A DNA stretch of 64,000 bases from Niabella yanshanensis (GCF_034424215.1 NZ_CP139960.1:310001-374000); one strand, 5' to 3'. Shown: positions 38,378 through 48,164, counted from the stretch's first letter. The notes: generated by a model from the sequence alone, not told the origin. Numbers and translations are program-made.

Positions 38378-41002
38378 ATGAATCTGTTAAAAAGGCGTTG
38401 TTCGACAAAGATGGCATTGTCGATAGCCGTGTGTTGCCTGTCTCTCTTGCTGCGGGCGCAGTCTTATCAATCACATGTGATGCAAAAGGGAAAGCTCTCT
38501 ATTCAGTTAACCGGGGGAGTGTTATCTGTTGCACCCGTTACTGAAAAAGCTATCAGGGTACAATGGCATAAAGATTTGAAGGAAGAACGGGAATTTGTTC
38601 TGATACATACGCCCGCCGCTGTTGCCGCCAGGTTTTCGGAGACGCCGAAAGTGTTAAAACTAAGTACCAGTGCGGTTTCTGTCATTTTTGATAAGAAAAA
38701 CGGCGCTCTAAGCTTTACTGATAAAACGGGTAAGGTCTTCTTGAGTGAAAAGGGGGGGAGCCGTTTTTTAAAACCCAATACAGTCGAAGGGCAGGCCTGC
38801 TATGTGGCAGAGCAATCTTTTTGTTCACCGCCCGATGAATCTCTTTTTGGTTTAGGGCAGTTTCAGGACGGGCATTTTAATCTTCGTAATGTATCCCGTA
38901 AACTTACTCAGGTCAATTCGCAAATAGCGATACCATTTTTATATTCCAGTAAGGGTTACGGCTTATTGTGGCACCAGTATGGTCTTACAGAGTTCAATCC
39001 GGCTGACCGGTTAATATCCCTTCAAAAGCAGGATACGACTTCGGGAGACAAAGGTCAGATAGAAGTAACTACCACCTCCGGTACCCAGCGTGTATCGCGC
39101 CAGCAGGCCGTATACAAGGGAAGTTTTACAGTTGAAAAAGACGGAGACTATACAATGATGCTTGACCTGGGAAATATGGAAAGCCGCCATTTGCTGGTAA
39201 TTGACGGCATTACGCACATCGATCAATCCAACCAGTGGTTACCTCCCGCCGCAAGTAAAATAATACCCTTAAAAGCAGGCCGGCATACTGTACAGCTTAT
39301 CTGTAAAGCCAGCAATACACCCAAATTATCCTGGAAGCCGGCAGGCAACGAAACGGTTTTTCGTTCTATCAATGCTAAGGCGCTGGATTATGTGGTTTTT
39401 TGGGGCAAAGATGCCGACGAAGTAATTGGCAATTATCGCAATGTGTCCGGTCATGCTCCCATGTTACCGTTATGGGCCTATGGCTTCTGGCAATGCAGGG
39501 AACGATATACTTCAGATAAGCATCTGATACAGACCGTTGAGGAGTTCAGGAAAAGAAAGTTGCCGCTCGACGTGATTGTACAGGATTGGCAGTATTGGGG
39601 TAAGTATGGTTGGGGAGTGCCAAAATTTGATGAGGCCAGTTTCCCCGATCCCGATAAATTCATTAAAAAATTACACGATCTGAATGCAAAATTCTCGGTT
39701 TCGGTTTGGGAGAATCTGGATAAGAAATCAGAAGTGGCTAAGCCATATCTGGATAAAAATCTGTATATCGCTAATAGCCCGTGGATTGATATTTACAATC
39801 CTGAAACACGGCAAACCCACTGGAATGCGCTAAATAATAACTTATTTAAAGAGGGAGTTGATTCGTGGTGGATGGACGCTACCGAGCCGGAGAATGATGC
39901 ACTGGTGGGGAAACAAACCTATTACGGGTTGGGCGATTTTTACCGGTTAACCTATCCTCTTTTTGTAAGCCAGGCCGTGTATGACGGGCAGCGAAAAACA
40001 GATCCGGGTAAGCGGGTAACCATTCTTACCCGTTCGGCATTTGCGGGCCAGCAGCGTTTCGGCACTATTAACTGGAGTGGTGATATCGGCTGGGACTGGG
40101 ATGTGTACCGGCGCCAGATCGTTGCCGGGCTCAACTTTTCTCTTACCGGAATGCCATACTGGACTACCGATATCGGAGGTTTCTTCCGCCCCGGGAGAGA
40201 GCAATACACAGATAAAAATTACCATGACATTTTAACCCGTTGGTTTCAGTGGAGCACCTTTAATACCATCTTTCGCATGCACGGTTACCAAACGGAAACG
40301 GAACCATGGAAATATGGAGCAACGGTAGAAGCGAACATGCGTAGCATGCTCAACACCCGCTATCAGTTGCTGCCCTATATCTATTCCTCGGGATGGCAGG
40401 TGTCGAGCAAGGGTTCAACTATTTTAAGACCATTGATTATGGACTTTAAAGAGGATGCAAAAGCTATCCTCCAGCCCTATCAGTATATGTTTGGGAAAGC
40501 CTTGTTAGTAGCCCCGGTAACAGAAGCAGGTGTATCCCAATGGGAGGTCTATCTGCCCAAAAATCAGGGGTGGTTCGATTTCTGGACGCATCAGCATTTT
40601 ACCGGGGGACAAACGGTGAAAGCAGCTGCTCCCCAGGATAAAATTCCGGTGTTTGTAAAAGCGGGCGCCATATTGCCAATAGGAAAAGTAATGCAGCATA
40701 GTTCAGAGAACCCAGGTGATACACTGGAGCTCCGCGTTTATAAAGGTGCTAACGGGCAGTTTGAGCTTTATGAAGACGAGGGGGATAATTATAATTATGA
40801 AAAAGGCCAATATGCCACTATCCCTTTCCAATGGGAGGAGGCGTCTGGTACGTTAACAATAGGCGCCTCTGCAGGCCACTTTAAAGGGCAGTTGAAAACG
40901 AGGATCTTCAAGGTAGTTTTCTTCGGTGGGCGGAATACCCCGGGCAAACCTGCAGCCAGGCATATTATTTATAAAGGCAAGCCCATACAGATCAAAGGAT
41001 AA
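38378..41002 (+). CDS. GH31 alpha-xylosidase with inserted PA14-like domain
   Basis: 874 residues with a signal peptide ending near LLRAQ. The N-terminal beta domain is interrupted at about residues 215-335 by a PA14-like insert (QAVYKGSFTVEKDGDYTMML, HLLVIDGITHIDQS, KAGRHTVQLICKA). The barrel follows: LPLWAYGFWQCRERY, VIVQDWQYWGKYGW, nucleophile Asp500 in WWMDATEPEND and acid Asp in INWSGDIGWDWD. This architecture is that of the PA14-containing alpha-xylosidases of xyloglucan and complex-xylan loci (BoGH31A/CjXyl31A type). The insert is thought to lengthen the binding cleft for longer oligosaccharides. Paralogue without the insert at 28501. Confidence 0.92.
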   Translation: MNLLKRRCSTKMALSIAVCCLSLLLRAQSYQSHVMQKGKLSIQLTGGVLSVAPVTEKAIRVQWHKDLKEEREFVLIHTPAAVAARFSETPKVLKLSTSAVSVIFDKKNGALSFTDKTGKVFLSEKGGSRFLKPNTVEGQACYVAEQSFCSPPDESLFGLGQFQDGHFNLRNVSRKLTQVNSQIAIPFLYSSKGYGLLWHQYGLTEFNPADRLISLQKQDTTSGDKGQIEVTTTSGTQRVSRQQAVYKGSFTVEKDGDYTMMLDLGNMESRHLLVIDGITHIDQSNQWLPPAASKIIPLKAGRHTVQLICKASNTPKLSWKPAGNETVFRSINAKALDYVVFWGKDADEVIGNYRNVSGHAPMLPLWAYGFWQCRERYTSDKHLIQTVEEFRKRKLPLDVIVQDWQYWGKYGWGVPKFDEASFPDPDKFIKKLHDLNAKFSVSVWENLDKKSEVAKPYLDKNLYIANSPWIDIYNPETRQTHWNALNNNLFKEGVDSWWMDATEPENDALVGKQTYYGLGDFYRLTYPLFVSQAVYDGQRKTDPGKRVTILTRSAFAGQQRFGTINWSGDIGWDWDVYRRQIVAGLNFSLTGMPYWTTDIGGFFRPGREQYTDKNYHDILTRWFQWSTFNTIFRMHGYQTETEPWKYGATVEANMRSMLNTRYQLLPYIYSSGWQVSSKGSTILRPLIMDFKEDAKAILQPYQYMFGKALLVAPVTEAGVSQWEVYLPKNQGWFDFWTHQHFTGGQTVKAAAPQDKIPVFVKAGAILPIGKVMQHSSENPGDTLELRVYKGANGQFELYEDEGDNYNYEKGQYATIPFQWEEASGTLTIGASAGHFKGQLKTRIFKVVFFGGRNTPGKPAARHIIYKGKPIQIKG

Positions 41003-41047
41003 AGCGGATTATCATAAAATTTAATTGGTAACAATACATATATAAGT

Positions 41048-42466
41048 ATGACAAAAAATAGATCTTTTTTTAGTACAATAGCGTTGCTATTAGTGGGCGG
41101 GTCTTTAACGGCTCAGAACCCCGTTGTTCAAACGAATTATACACCCGATCCGGCGCCCATGGTATATAAGGGACGCGTTTACATGTATACCGGCGACGAT
41201 ATACCCGGCTTTGATTTTTATTATATGACAAAGTGGAGAGTATATTCTTCTGCCGATATGGTAAACTGGACAGATCATGGAGTGCCTATCGCCCTGGAGT
41301 CTTTTACATGGGCAAGGGACAGAGCCTGGGCTGCGCAGTGCGTGGAGCGCAATGGCAAATTTTACTGGTATATCTGTGCACAAACCATCAATAATGATAT
41401 GGCTATCGGGGTAGCGGTAGCCGATAGTCCCACAGGTCCTTTTAAGGACGCCATCGGTAAACCACTGATCAGCACCGGCAGCTGGTCGAATATCGATCCT
41501 ACAGCGTATGTCGACAATGACGGCCAGGCCTATTTATACTGGGGTAACGGAAGCCTTTCTTATGTTAAGCTGAATAAAGATATGATATCTTATTCGGGAG
41601 ATATTGTAGAAGTGCCACAAACGCTCGAAACATTTGGCGGCGTAAGAAGACCCAGAGGTGGACAGAACAATCAGAATGCCCAGGCAGCGCCGGCGGTACC
41701 CAATAAGGATATGTTTGTAGAAGGTCCATGGTTTTATAAACGCAATGGCACCTATTACCAGATGTTTGCCGGCATGGATAAGGGAAAGGAGACCTTGTCT
41801 TATTCCATTAGCAACGGTCCGATGGGTCCGTGGAAATACCAGGGCAGGATTATGGCAGATCAGCCAACCAATAGTTTTACCAATCACGGCGGCATTATTG
41901 ATTTCAAGGGCAATTCATATCTTTTTTATCATACAGGTTTGTTAAAGGGAGGGGGCAGCTATGGCCGTTCTTCTGCAATAGAAACCTTTAAATATAACAG
42001 CGACGGTACCATACCCCCGGTTACCATGACTAAGGAAGGCGTTCAACCGGTGGGCACACTCAATCCCTATAATCGGGTGGAGGCCGAAACCATCGCCTGG
42101 TCGGAAAAATGTACGACAAGCGAAATGGGAAAAACGGGCGTATATGTTTCCGGAATTCGCACCGGAGGCTATATAAAGGTACGTTCAGTTGATTTCGGAA
42201 AAACAAGTCCCAAAAGTTTCTCGGCTGCTGTTGCCGCAGGGCTTGATGGTGGTATTCTTGAAGTACGCATTGACAGTGTGGGCGGAACCCGGCTGGCCAC
42301 TGTGAAAATACCGCGTACCGGCGGCTGGAAAACATGGAAAACGCTTACAGAAAACGTAGTAACACCCGTAACAGGTGTCCGTGATGTGTACCTGGTGTTT
42401 AAGGGAGAGAATATCACTGCGGGGCGGGAACTGTTTAATTTTGACTACTGGATGTTCAATAAATAA
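41048..42466 (+). CDS. GH43 with C-terminal CBM6
   Basis: 472 residues with a signal peptide ending at LTAQ. GH43 motifs: YTPDPAPMVYKG (base), SNIDPTAYVDNDGQ and FVEGPWFYKRN (acid Glu). Just before the acid is a low-complexity insert (RGGQNNQNAQAAPAVPNK) absent from its paralogues. CBM6 about 335-472 ends in LFNFDYWMFNK. Probable arabinofuranosidase or xylosidase on arabinoxylan. The IS630-family element begins 9 bases after the stop codon, separating it from the sister gene at 43754; the coding region is untouched. Confidence 0.91.
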   Translation: MTKNRSFFSTIALLLVGGSLTAQNPVVQTNYTPDPAPMVYKGRVYMYTGDDIPGFDFYYMTKWRVYSSADMVNWTDHGVPIALESFTWARDRAWAAQCVERNGKFYWYICAQTINNDMAIGVAVADSPTGPFKDAIGKPLISTGSWSNIDPTAYVDNDGQAYLYWGNGSLSYVKLNKDMISYSGDIVEVPQTLETFGGVRRPRGGQNNQNAQAAPAVPNKDMFVEGPWFYKRNGTYYQMFAGMDKGKETLSYSISNGPMGPWKYQGRIMADQPTNSFTNHGGIIDFKGNSYLFYHTGLLKGGGSYGRSSAIETFKYNSDGTIPPVTMTKEGVQPVGTLNPYNRVEAETIAWSEKCTTSEMGKTGVYVSGIRTGGYIKVRSVDFGKTSPKSFSAAVAAGLDGGILEVRIDSVGGTRLATVKIPRTGGWKTWKTLTENVVTPVTGVRDVYLVFKGENITAGRELFNFDYWMFNK

Positions 42467-42475
42467 GCTATACTA

Positions 42476-42507
42476 GTGTAAAGAATACTAAGTTATATTA
42501 GTATATT
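42476..42507 (+). repeat. IS630 left terminal inverted repeat
   Basis: Pairs with 43557-43588; outer 11 bases (GTGTAAAGA plus flanks) are identical and the inner part is partly conserved (TAAnTTAnnTTAGTA). Confidence 0.75.
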
Positions 42508-42519
42508 TGATTTAAGAAG

Positions 42520-43560
42520 ATGGCCAAACGTCAACCTTTAGAGATAAGCGAAGAGGAGTTATTGGAATTAGAAACGATATCCCGCAGCAGTAAAGCGGAG
42601 AAGCGTATGGTCGAAAGATCAAAGATTATCCTGCTATGGCAATCCGGGAGTAGTTTTGCACAAACACAGGCAATTCTTGGAGTAAGTCAAATGGTTGTAA
42701 ATAAGTGGCGCAAGCGATTTATTAAATACCGGATAGAGGGTCTGCGAGATGCTCCGCGGAGTGGTAAGCCCCCGGTGTTTTCAGCAGCGACAAAGGCAAC
42801 AGTAATTAAACTGGCCACTCGTAAACCTAAAGACGGATATACATCATGGAGTCAGCGTCGCATAGCAAAGGAAGTGGGTATGAGCCAGGGCAAAGTGCAG
42901 CAAATATTAAAACAGGCCGATTTAAAACCCCACAAGGTGGACTATTGGTGTGGGAAGAGTACGGATGTGGAATTTGAGAACAAAATGTTGAACATTGTTG
43001 GCCTGTACATGAATCCGCCTGAAAATGCCCTTGTATTGAGTGTTGATGAGAAAACACAAATACAAGCTTTGGATCGCACTCAGCCCTTGCTGCCACTAAA
43101 AACAGGACGGCCTAAAAGATTGACTTCAACTTACAAACGTAATGGAACAGTTGCTCTATTAGCTGCCTTGTCGGTACATAAAGGAGAAGTTACGGCCAGA
43201 ACAGTAGATAAAAATAACGCACAGAATTTCCTTTTGTTTTTGAAGGATTTGTACCGCAAGTACCCAGGTAAGCACCTTCATGTAATTGTAGACAACCTCA
43301 CGGTTCATAAGCACAAAATGGTTGTGCAATGGGTGACCTCCAAGAGGAGGATGACCCTACACTATACACCAACCTATTCATCCTGGTTGAATCAAATCGA
43401 AATATGGTTCAATATTCTGACAAAAGATGTATTAAAGGGAGGTGTTTGGAAATCAAAAAAACAGCTTGTTGATCAGCTAATGGAATACGTGAAAACTTAT
43501 AATGAGCAGAGAGCAAAACCTTTTAAATGGACTTATACTGGACAACCCCTCGCTATTTAA
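42520..43560 (+). CDS. IS630-family transposase
   Basis: 346 residues. An N-terminal pair of helix-turn-helix regions (about 20-75 and 85-135: AQTQAILGVSQMVVNKWRKR and YTSWSQRRIAKEVGMSQGK) is followed by the DDE domain with Asp176 (LSVDEKTQIQAL), Asp258 (VIVDNLTVHK) and Glu294 (SWLNQIEIWF), spacing of the second and third residues as in IS630. No frameshift or stop interrupts it, so it should be functional. It moves the element by cut-and-paste into TA dinucleotides. Confidence 0.95.
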   Translation: MAKRQPLEISEEELLELETISRSSKAEKRMVERSKIILLWQSGSSFAQTQAILGVSQMVVNKWRKRFIKYRIEGLRDAPRSGKPPVFSAATKATVIKLATRKPKDGYTSWSQRRIAKEVGMSQGKVQQILKQADLKPHKVDYWCGKSTDVEFENKMLNIVGLYMNPPENALVLSVDEKTQIQALDRTQPLLPLKTGRPKRLTSTYKRNGTVALLAALSVHKGEVTARTVDKNNAQNFLLFLKDLYRKYPGKHLHVIVDNLTVHKHKMVVQWVTSKRRMTLHYTPTYSSWLNQIEIWFNILTKDVLKGGVWKSKKQLVDQLMEYVKTYNEQRAKPFKWTYTGQPLAI

Positions 43561-43588
43561 TACTAAACTAATTTAATGATCTTTACAC
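43557..43588 (-). repeat. IS630 right terminal inverted repeat
   Basis: Reverse complement reads GTGTAAAGATCATTAAATTA then GTTTAGTA, matching the left end with few differences. It overlaps the last bases of the transposase stop codon. Confidence 0.75.
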
Positions 43589-43590
43589 TA

Positions 43591-43753
43591 GTTCACCCTA
43601 CAATAAAAAAACCGGTTGTAACCGGGTACCGGCAGTGGGTAGTTAATCTTGGTTATTTACTTGCAAATTGGCAAGCATTACTAATTGAAATAGCAATCAG
43701 CCTTTGCGATTGCCGCAAAAGTGTAACTGAAATTTTTAAAAAATAAATATAAG
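43591..43753 (+). promoter_or_regulatory. Spacer between IS630 and the next GH43
   Basis: Contains CCGGTTGTAACCGG (imperfect short hairpin near 43611) and a hairpin TTTGCG (43703-43708) with CGCAAA (43714-43719). No operator of the ATCGAT type is seen. Before insertion of the IS this was the leader between two tandem GH43 genes. Confidence 0.3.
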
Positions 43754-45124
43754 ATGATGCGTTTTTGGAGTAAGATAGTGATAGCCGCAACGATAATGTG
43801 TTGTGGACTACCCGGCTTACGGGCTCAAAACCCGATTATACAAACCATGTACACGGCGGATCCGGCGCCAATGGTATATAACAACCGGTTATATGTGTAC
43901 ACCACCCATGATGAAGATGCTTCCACCTGGTTTACAATGAATGACTGGAAGGTGTATTCAACCAATGATATGGTTAACTGGACCGACCATGGTGTGATCC
44001 TGTCTTATTCCGATTTTGAATGGGGTAAGGGCGATGCCTGGGCTGCACAGTGCGTAGAAAAAAACGGTAAGTTTTATTTGTATGTTCCGATGATTTCGAA
44101 AATCAATAACCGGGGGGCTATCGGCGTTGCCGTAGGCGACAGCCCTATGGGGCCCTTTCACGACCCGTTGGGAAAACCTTTGGTGCAAAGTGAATGGGGC
44201 GATATCGATCCGACGGTTTTTATTGATGATGACGGGCAGGCGCATATGTATTGGGGCAACCCCCAACTCAAATATGTGAAGCTAAACGAGGATATGATCT
44301 CTTATTCGGGTGAGATTGTGGAAGTACCTATGACCGAAGCGTCTTTTGGAAAGCGCGACGGAGATCCCAAGCGGCCTACGAAATATGAGGAAGGTCCCTG
44401 GCTTTACAAACGCAACAGTCTCTATTACCTGTTTTGGCCGGGAGGCCCCTTGCCCGAATTTATTGGTTATTCTACCAGCAAAAGTCCGCAGGGCCCCTGG
44501 AAATATGGCGGCACCGTAATGCCTGCGGAGGGAAAGTCTTTCACCAATCATCCTGGAGTCATTGATTTCAGAGGTAAAACCTACTTCTTTTACCACAACG
44601 GGGCTTTACCGGGCGGCAGCGGCTTCACCCGTTCGGTTTGTGTCGATGAATTGAAATTCAATAAAGACGGTTCCATAACTCCTTTTAAAATGACCGAAGG
44701 CATTACAAAAAGCATTGCGCCATTAAGCCCTTACCAGATGGTGCAGGCAGAAACGATATCCTGGTCTGAAGGGGTCAAAGCCGCCCAGAATCAAAAGGTA
44801 GGGGTTTTTATCACCGCTACGAAGAACGGCGCTCACAGCAGTGTTAAAAATGTGGACTTTGGTACTACCGGAGCCTCGTCGTTCTCAGCAAGGGTAGGTA
44901 CCACACATAACGGGGGTGTTACAATGGAGATCCGGCTCGACAAACCTGATGGTCCGCTGGCCGGAACTTTAAAAATACCCATGACAGGAGGAAGCGACCG
45001 TTGGGCGATAACCGACCTGAAGCTCGAGAACAAAATAAATGGGGTGCACGATCTGTTCTTTATTTTCAAGGGCAAAGCGCCTGTAAATATCATGTATATC
45101 GATTACTGGCGGTTTATACAGTAA
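43754..45124 (+). CDS. GH43 with C-terminal CBM6
   Basis: 456 residues (second ATG at 43757 equally possible); signal peptide ends near GLRAQ. Motifs: [13 protein letters not shown] (base Asp), [15 protein letters not shown] and [11 protein letters not shown] (acid Glu). CBM6 about 330-456 ends in YIDYWRFIQ. Closest in the window to 30989 and 41048, with which it shares the GEIVEVP-type loop before the acid. Expected arabinofuranosidase or xylosidase of arabinoxylan, periplasmic or surface-exposed. It is now just downstream of the IS630 element, so its expression may depend on readthrough from the element or on its own leader. Confidence 0.91.
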   Translation: MMRFWSKIVIAATIMCCGLPGLRAQNPIIQTMYTADPAPMVYNNRLYVYTTHDEDASTWFTMNDWKVYSTNDMVNWTDHGVILSYSDFEWGKGDAWAAQCVEKNGKFYLYVPMISKINNRGAIGVAVGDSPMGPFHDPLGKPLVQSEWGDIDPTVFIDDDGQAHMYWGNPQLKYVKLNEDMISYSGEIVEVPMTEASFGKRDGDPKRPTKYEEGPWLYKRNSLYYLFWPGGPLPEFIGYSTSKSPQGPWKYGGTVMPAEGKSFTNHPGVIDFRGKTYFFYHNGALPGGSGFTRSVCVDELKFNKDGSITPFKMTEGITKSIAPLSPYQMVQAETISWSEGVKAAQNQKVGVFITATKNGAHSSVKNVDFGTTGASSFSARVGTTHNGGVTMEIRLDKPDGPLAGTLKIPMTGGSDRWAITDLKLENKINGVHDLFFIFKGKAPVNIMYIDYWRFIQ

Positions 45125-45168
45125 TCATAATCAGCCTTTCGGGTGAAAAAGCATCTATTTTAAAATTT

Positions 45169-45186
45169 ATTGAAATCGATATCATT
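45169..45186. promoter_or_regulatory. Candidate LacI-family operator
   Basis: ATTGAAATC/GATATCATT, CG-centred palindrome, 161-144 bases before the outer-membrane-protein ATG at 45330. A TAATCTTG box (45198-45205, near the -7 consensus) lies just downstream. Confidence 0.5.
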
Positions 45187-45247
45187 TTATTAAATATTAA
45201 TCTTGCTTACTGTGCGTTATTATACCTATAATTTAATGTTTTCTAAA

Positions 45248-45265
45248 ATTGCAATCGATTTCTAT
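45248..45265. promoter_or_regulatory. Candidate LacI-family operator
   Basis: ATTGCAATC/GATTTCTAT, same core as the other three sites, 79 bases after the centre of the site at 45169. Two sites before one gene would allow cooperative or looping repression. Confidence 0.5.
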
Positions 45266-45329
45266 TTTTATAGAGAAACGGGCGAAGGGATTGGCAGGTT
45301 TCAGCGTCAAACCGCGTAACACAAATTTT

Positions 45330-48164
45330 ATGAGACTTGCTGGATTTTTCTTGTTTATGATGCTTGGCATTAGCGGATATGCGCAAACTATAAAAGGTAC
45401 TTTGATGGATCCTGTGGAAGGGATTGCGGTAAAGGGCGTAACAATTCAGTTACTGAAAGCTTCAGACAGTGCTACGCTGAAGACAACAATGTCCGATTCT
45501 TCGGGCACCTTCCTGTTTGCTAACCTCGAACCGGGTAATTATGTGTTAAGGACAACAGCAATAGGCTTCGAAGCGTTTGCCAGGGCTGTTTCATTAACAA
45601 CGGCCGAGCCATCGGTTGATATGGATGATGTTTATATACCCAAAAAAACAACAACACTGGAAGGAGTGGTCATAGTAGCGAGTGCGCCGGCAGTAAGTCA
45701 GAAGGGCGATACCACCCAGTTTAGTGCATCTCAGTATAAAGTAAATCCCGATGCTACCGTTGAGGATCTCATTAAAAAAATGCCGGGTATAACGGTAGGC
45801 AGGGATGGAACGGTAACAGGGCAGGGGGAGCAGGTCAGGAAAGTAACCGTTGACGGTAAGGACTTTTTTGGCGATGATGCCAATATGGCCTTACGGAACC
45901 TGCCTGCAGAAGTAGTAGATAAAATACAGCTTTTTGACCGGCTAAGCGATCAGGCACAGCTTACCGGGTTTGATGACGGCAATACCCTGAAGTCTATCAA
46001 CATTGTTACGCGCGGAGGCATGCGCAACGGGCAGTTCGGGCGCATTTTTGCGGGCTATGGTACCGATAATACTTATACCGCCGGAGGAAATACCAGCTTC
46101 TTTAAAGGCGACCGGCGTTTTACCCTCATCGGGAATTTCAACAATATTAATATTCAAAATTTTGCACAGCAGGATTTATTGGGTATGATGAGCGGCGGTG
46201 GACGCGGTGGACGTGGCGGATTTGGTGGAGGAGGCTTTGGCGGCGGTTTGGGTGGCGGTATGTTTTTTGGCCAGGCCGGCGGCATCAATACTACCAATGC
46301 ATTCGGTTTGAATTACTCCGACAAATGGGGTAAGAAAATAAATGTAAGCGGTTCTTACTTTTTCTCGAATGGAAGAAATGTAAATGAAACCGAGACCTTT
46401 TCACCTACAATTACCCGGGACGGAAGGGTATTGAATCTTACCACCAGAAACGCTTCTGAGTCTAATAGTAACAATCACCGGTTCAATATGAGGTTTGAGT
46501 ATAAACTCGATTCGAGCAATACGATTACATATATCCCCAGCTGGAACTTCCAGGATAATACCAGCCGCTCCACGAATTATACTTCGGCTATCTATGCCGA
46601 TGGGGATAGCTCTTACATCAGCGATGCCTCCGGCAATTCCAACCGAAATGGTTTTAATATCGGGAATAACCTGATGTATCGCCGCGCTTTCAAAAAGGCA
46701 GGAAGAAGTTTCTCTTTATCATTGCAGGCTAATTTCAGTAAAAACGATGGAGAGAATTTTAATCTGACTAATATAGACAAATACGAAGAAATTAACCTGC
46801 CCAATGTGCGCGATCAGTACCGTACCAATCCAACCAACAGTGCCAGCTATTCAGCCCGTATGAATTTCACCGAACCTTTAGGCAAGAATGGTATATTGGA
46901 ATTGAGCTATACACCCGCTAAACGTATTAATAAACGCAACCAGGAAACTTTTGATTATGATGGCGCCGGTTATACTTTACCTAATATACCTCAGTCCAAC
47001 CAGTTTGAGAATACGGTGGTGACGCATAACGGAGGCTTTAATTACCGCCTGGGCCGCGGAAGAGATAATCAGCTTTCGGCAGGATTCGATCTCCAGTATT
47101 CAAACCTGTATAGTGAAAGGACAAGACCTACTATAGGTAAAGTGGATCAGAATTTTTTCGCTTTTCTTCCGAACCTGATGTGGAATAAAAAGGTAGGCAA
47201 ATATGGCAATGCCCGCGTTTTCTATCGTTCGGGCACCGATTTTCCTTCTATAGACCAGCTGCAGGATGTTATCGATAGTTCCAGCCAAACCAGCATTATT
47301 GTGGGTAATCCCAGTTTGCAGCAGGCTTACAACCACCGTGGTACCCTGCGGTATATATATGCTAATACAAAAAATAGTAACAGTATCACGGCTAATGTAT
47401 CGTTCAACCTCATCGATAAGTATATTTCTACGGATGTGGTAAATGACAAGGGTATTACTAATACGACCTATATTAACCTGGACGGATACCGTAATTTTTC
47501 CGGTTTGCTGGTGTACGCTTTTCCCGTTAGGTTCATCAAGTCAAATTTCAATATAACCAGCAATTACAGTTATGGAAAAACGCCCAGCAAGTATAACGGC
47601 GTTACGGGCTTCGTAACCCGTAATACCTTTGGCGGCGGCGTTGTGTTAAGCAGTAACGTTAGTGAATTCGTAGACTTTACAGTGAATTACGATATTAACT
47701 ACACGCAAACCTCCAGTACGCTCAATAATGCGAGTGCCGGTCAAAATTATCTTCAGCAAAGTCCGGGCGCCAACCTGAACCTGCTGTCAAAATCAGGTTG
47801 GTTTTTTAATTCAAGTATTGCTTATCAAAATTATAAGCTTGAAAATGCGGAAGGGGTGGAATATACCTTGTGGAATGCCGCAATAGGTAAAAAATTCCTG
47901 TCCAAAAAACAGGCGGAGCTAAAGCTTTCTGTATTTGATATCCTAAAACAGAATAATAATTTTAGCCAGACCCTTAACAATTTTAACCTGATTCAAACAA
48001 CAACAACGCGTGTGTTACAACAATATTTTATGCTGACGTTTACCTACAGCCTGCGCAACTTCGGTAAAGCTAATACTGCTGCACCAGGCGGTGACTGGAG
48101 GGGCGGGAGTAGCCCATTTCCCGGAAGGCCACAGGGAGGACCGCCATCATTCCGGGGTCAATAA
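45330..48164 (+). CDS. TonB-dependent-receptor-like outer-membrane protein (OMP_b-brl type)
   Basis: 944 residues from ATG 45330, directly at a signal peptide (MRLAGFFLFMMLGISGYAQ); the frame opens earlier at a TTG inside an operator, so that start is rejected. Residues about 20-110 are a carboxypeptidase-regulatory-like domain (KGTLMDPVEGIAVKGVTIQL), about 115-240 a plug domain (EDLIKKMPGITVGRDGTV), and the rest a large outer-membrane barrel. A glycine-rich stretch (about 290-325, GGGRGGRGGFGGGGFGGG) interrupts the barrel and the C-terminus is Gly/Pro-rich. This family differs from SusC and has no SusD partner here. With two operators before it, it may import oligosaccharides, but peptide or siderophore transport is possible. 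Confidence 0.85.
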   Translation: MRLAGFFLFMMLGISGYAQTIKGTLMDPVEGIAVKGVTIQLLKASDSATLKTTMSDSSGTFLFANLEPGNYVLRTTAIGFEAFARAVSLTTAEPSVDMDDVYIPKKTTTLEGVVIVASAPAVSQKGDTTQFSASQYKVNPDATVEDLIKKMPGITVGRDGTVTGQGEQVRKVTVDGKDFFGDDANMALRNLPAEVVDKIQLFDRLSDQAQLTGFDDGNTLKSINIVTRGGMRNGQFGRIFAGYGTDNTYTAGGNTSFFKGDRRFTLIGNFNNINIQNFAQQDLLGMMSGGGRGGRGGFGGGGFGGGLGGGMFFGQAGGINTTNAFGLNYSDKWGKKINVSGSYFFSNGRNVNETETFSPTITRDGRVLNLTTRNASESNSNNHRFNMRFEYKLDSSNTITYIPSWNFQDNTSRSTNYTSAIYADGDSSYISDASGNSNRNGFNIGNNLMYRRAFKKAGRSFSLSLQANFSKNDGENFNLTNIDKYEEINLPNVRDQYRTNPTNSASYSARMNFTEPLGKNGILELSYTPAKRINKRNQETFDYDGAGYTLPNIPQSNQFENTVVTHNGGFNYRLGRGRDNQLSAGFDLQYSNLYSERTRPTIGKVDQNFFAFLPNLMWNKKVGKYGNARVFYRSGTDFPSIDQLQDVIDSSSQTSIIVGNPSLQQAYNHRGTLRYIYANTKNSNSITANVSFNLIDKYISTDVVNDKGITNTTYINLDGYRNFSGLLVYAFPVRFIKSNFNITSNYSYGKTPSKYNGVTGFVTRNTFGGGVVLSSNVSEFVDFTVNYDINYTQTSSTLNNASAGQNYLQQSPGANLNLLSKSGWFFNSSIAYQNYKLENAEGVEYTLWNAAIGKKFLSKKQAELKLSVFDILKQNNNFSQTLNNFNLIQTTTTRVLQQYFMLTFTYSLRNFGKANTAAPGGDWRGGSSPFPGRPQGGPPSFRGQ

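Larger units (their letters stand above)
42476..43588 (+). mobile_element. IS630-family insertion sequence
   Basis: 1113 bases bounded by imperfect terminal inverted repeats of about 30 bases (left GTGTAAAGAATACTAAGTTA, right inverted GTGTAAAGATCATTAAATTA, then TTAGTA-like inner parts). It is flanked by a TA dinucleotide on both sides (42474-42475 and 43589-43590), the target duplication expected of IS630/Tc1-mariner elements. The single transposase gene is full length, so it looks recently inserted and possibly active. Confidence 0.88.

Noticed and set aside
45249-45329. Upstream TTG start for the outer-membrane protein
   Set aside because: It would put residues inside the ATCGAT operator and hide the signal peptide beginning at the ATG 45330.
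46180-46290. Glycine-rich repeats suspected to be a CRISPR or tandem repeat
   Set aside because: It is short codon repetition inside the barrel gene, no spacers and no conserved repeat unit.
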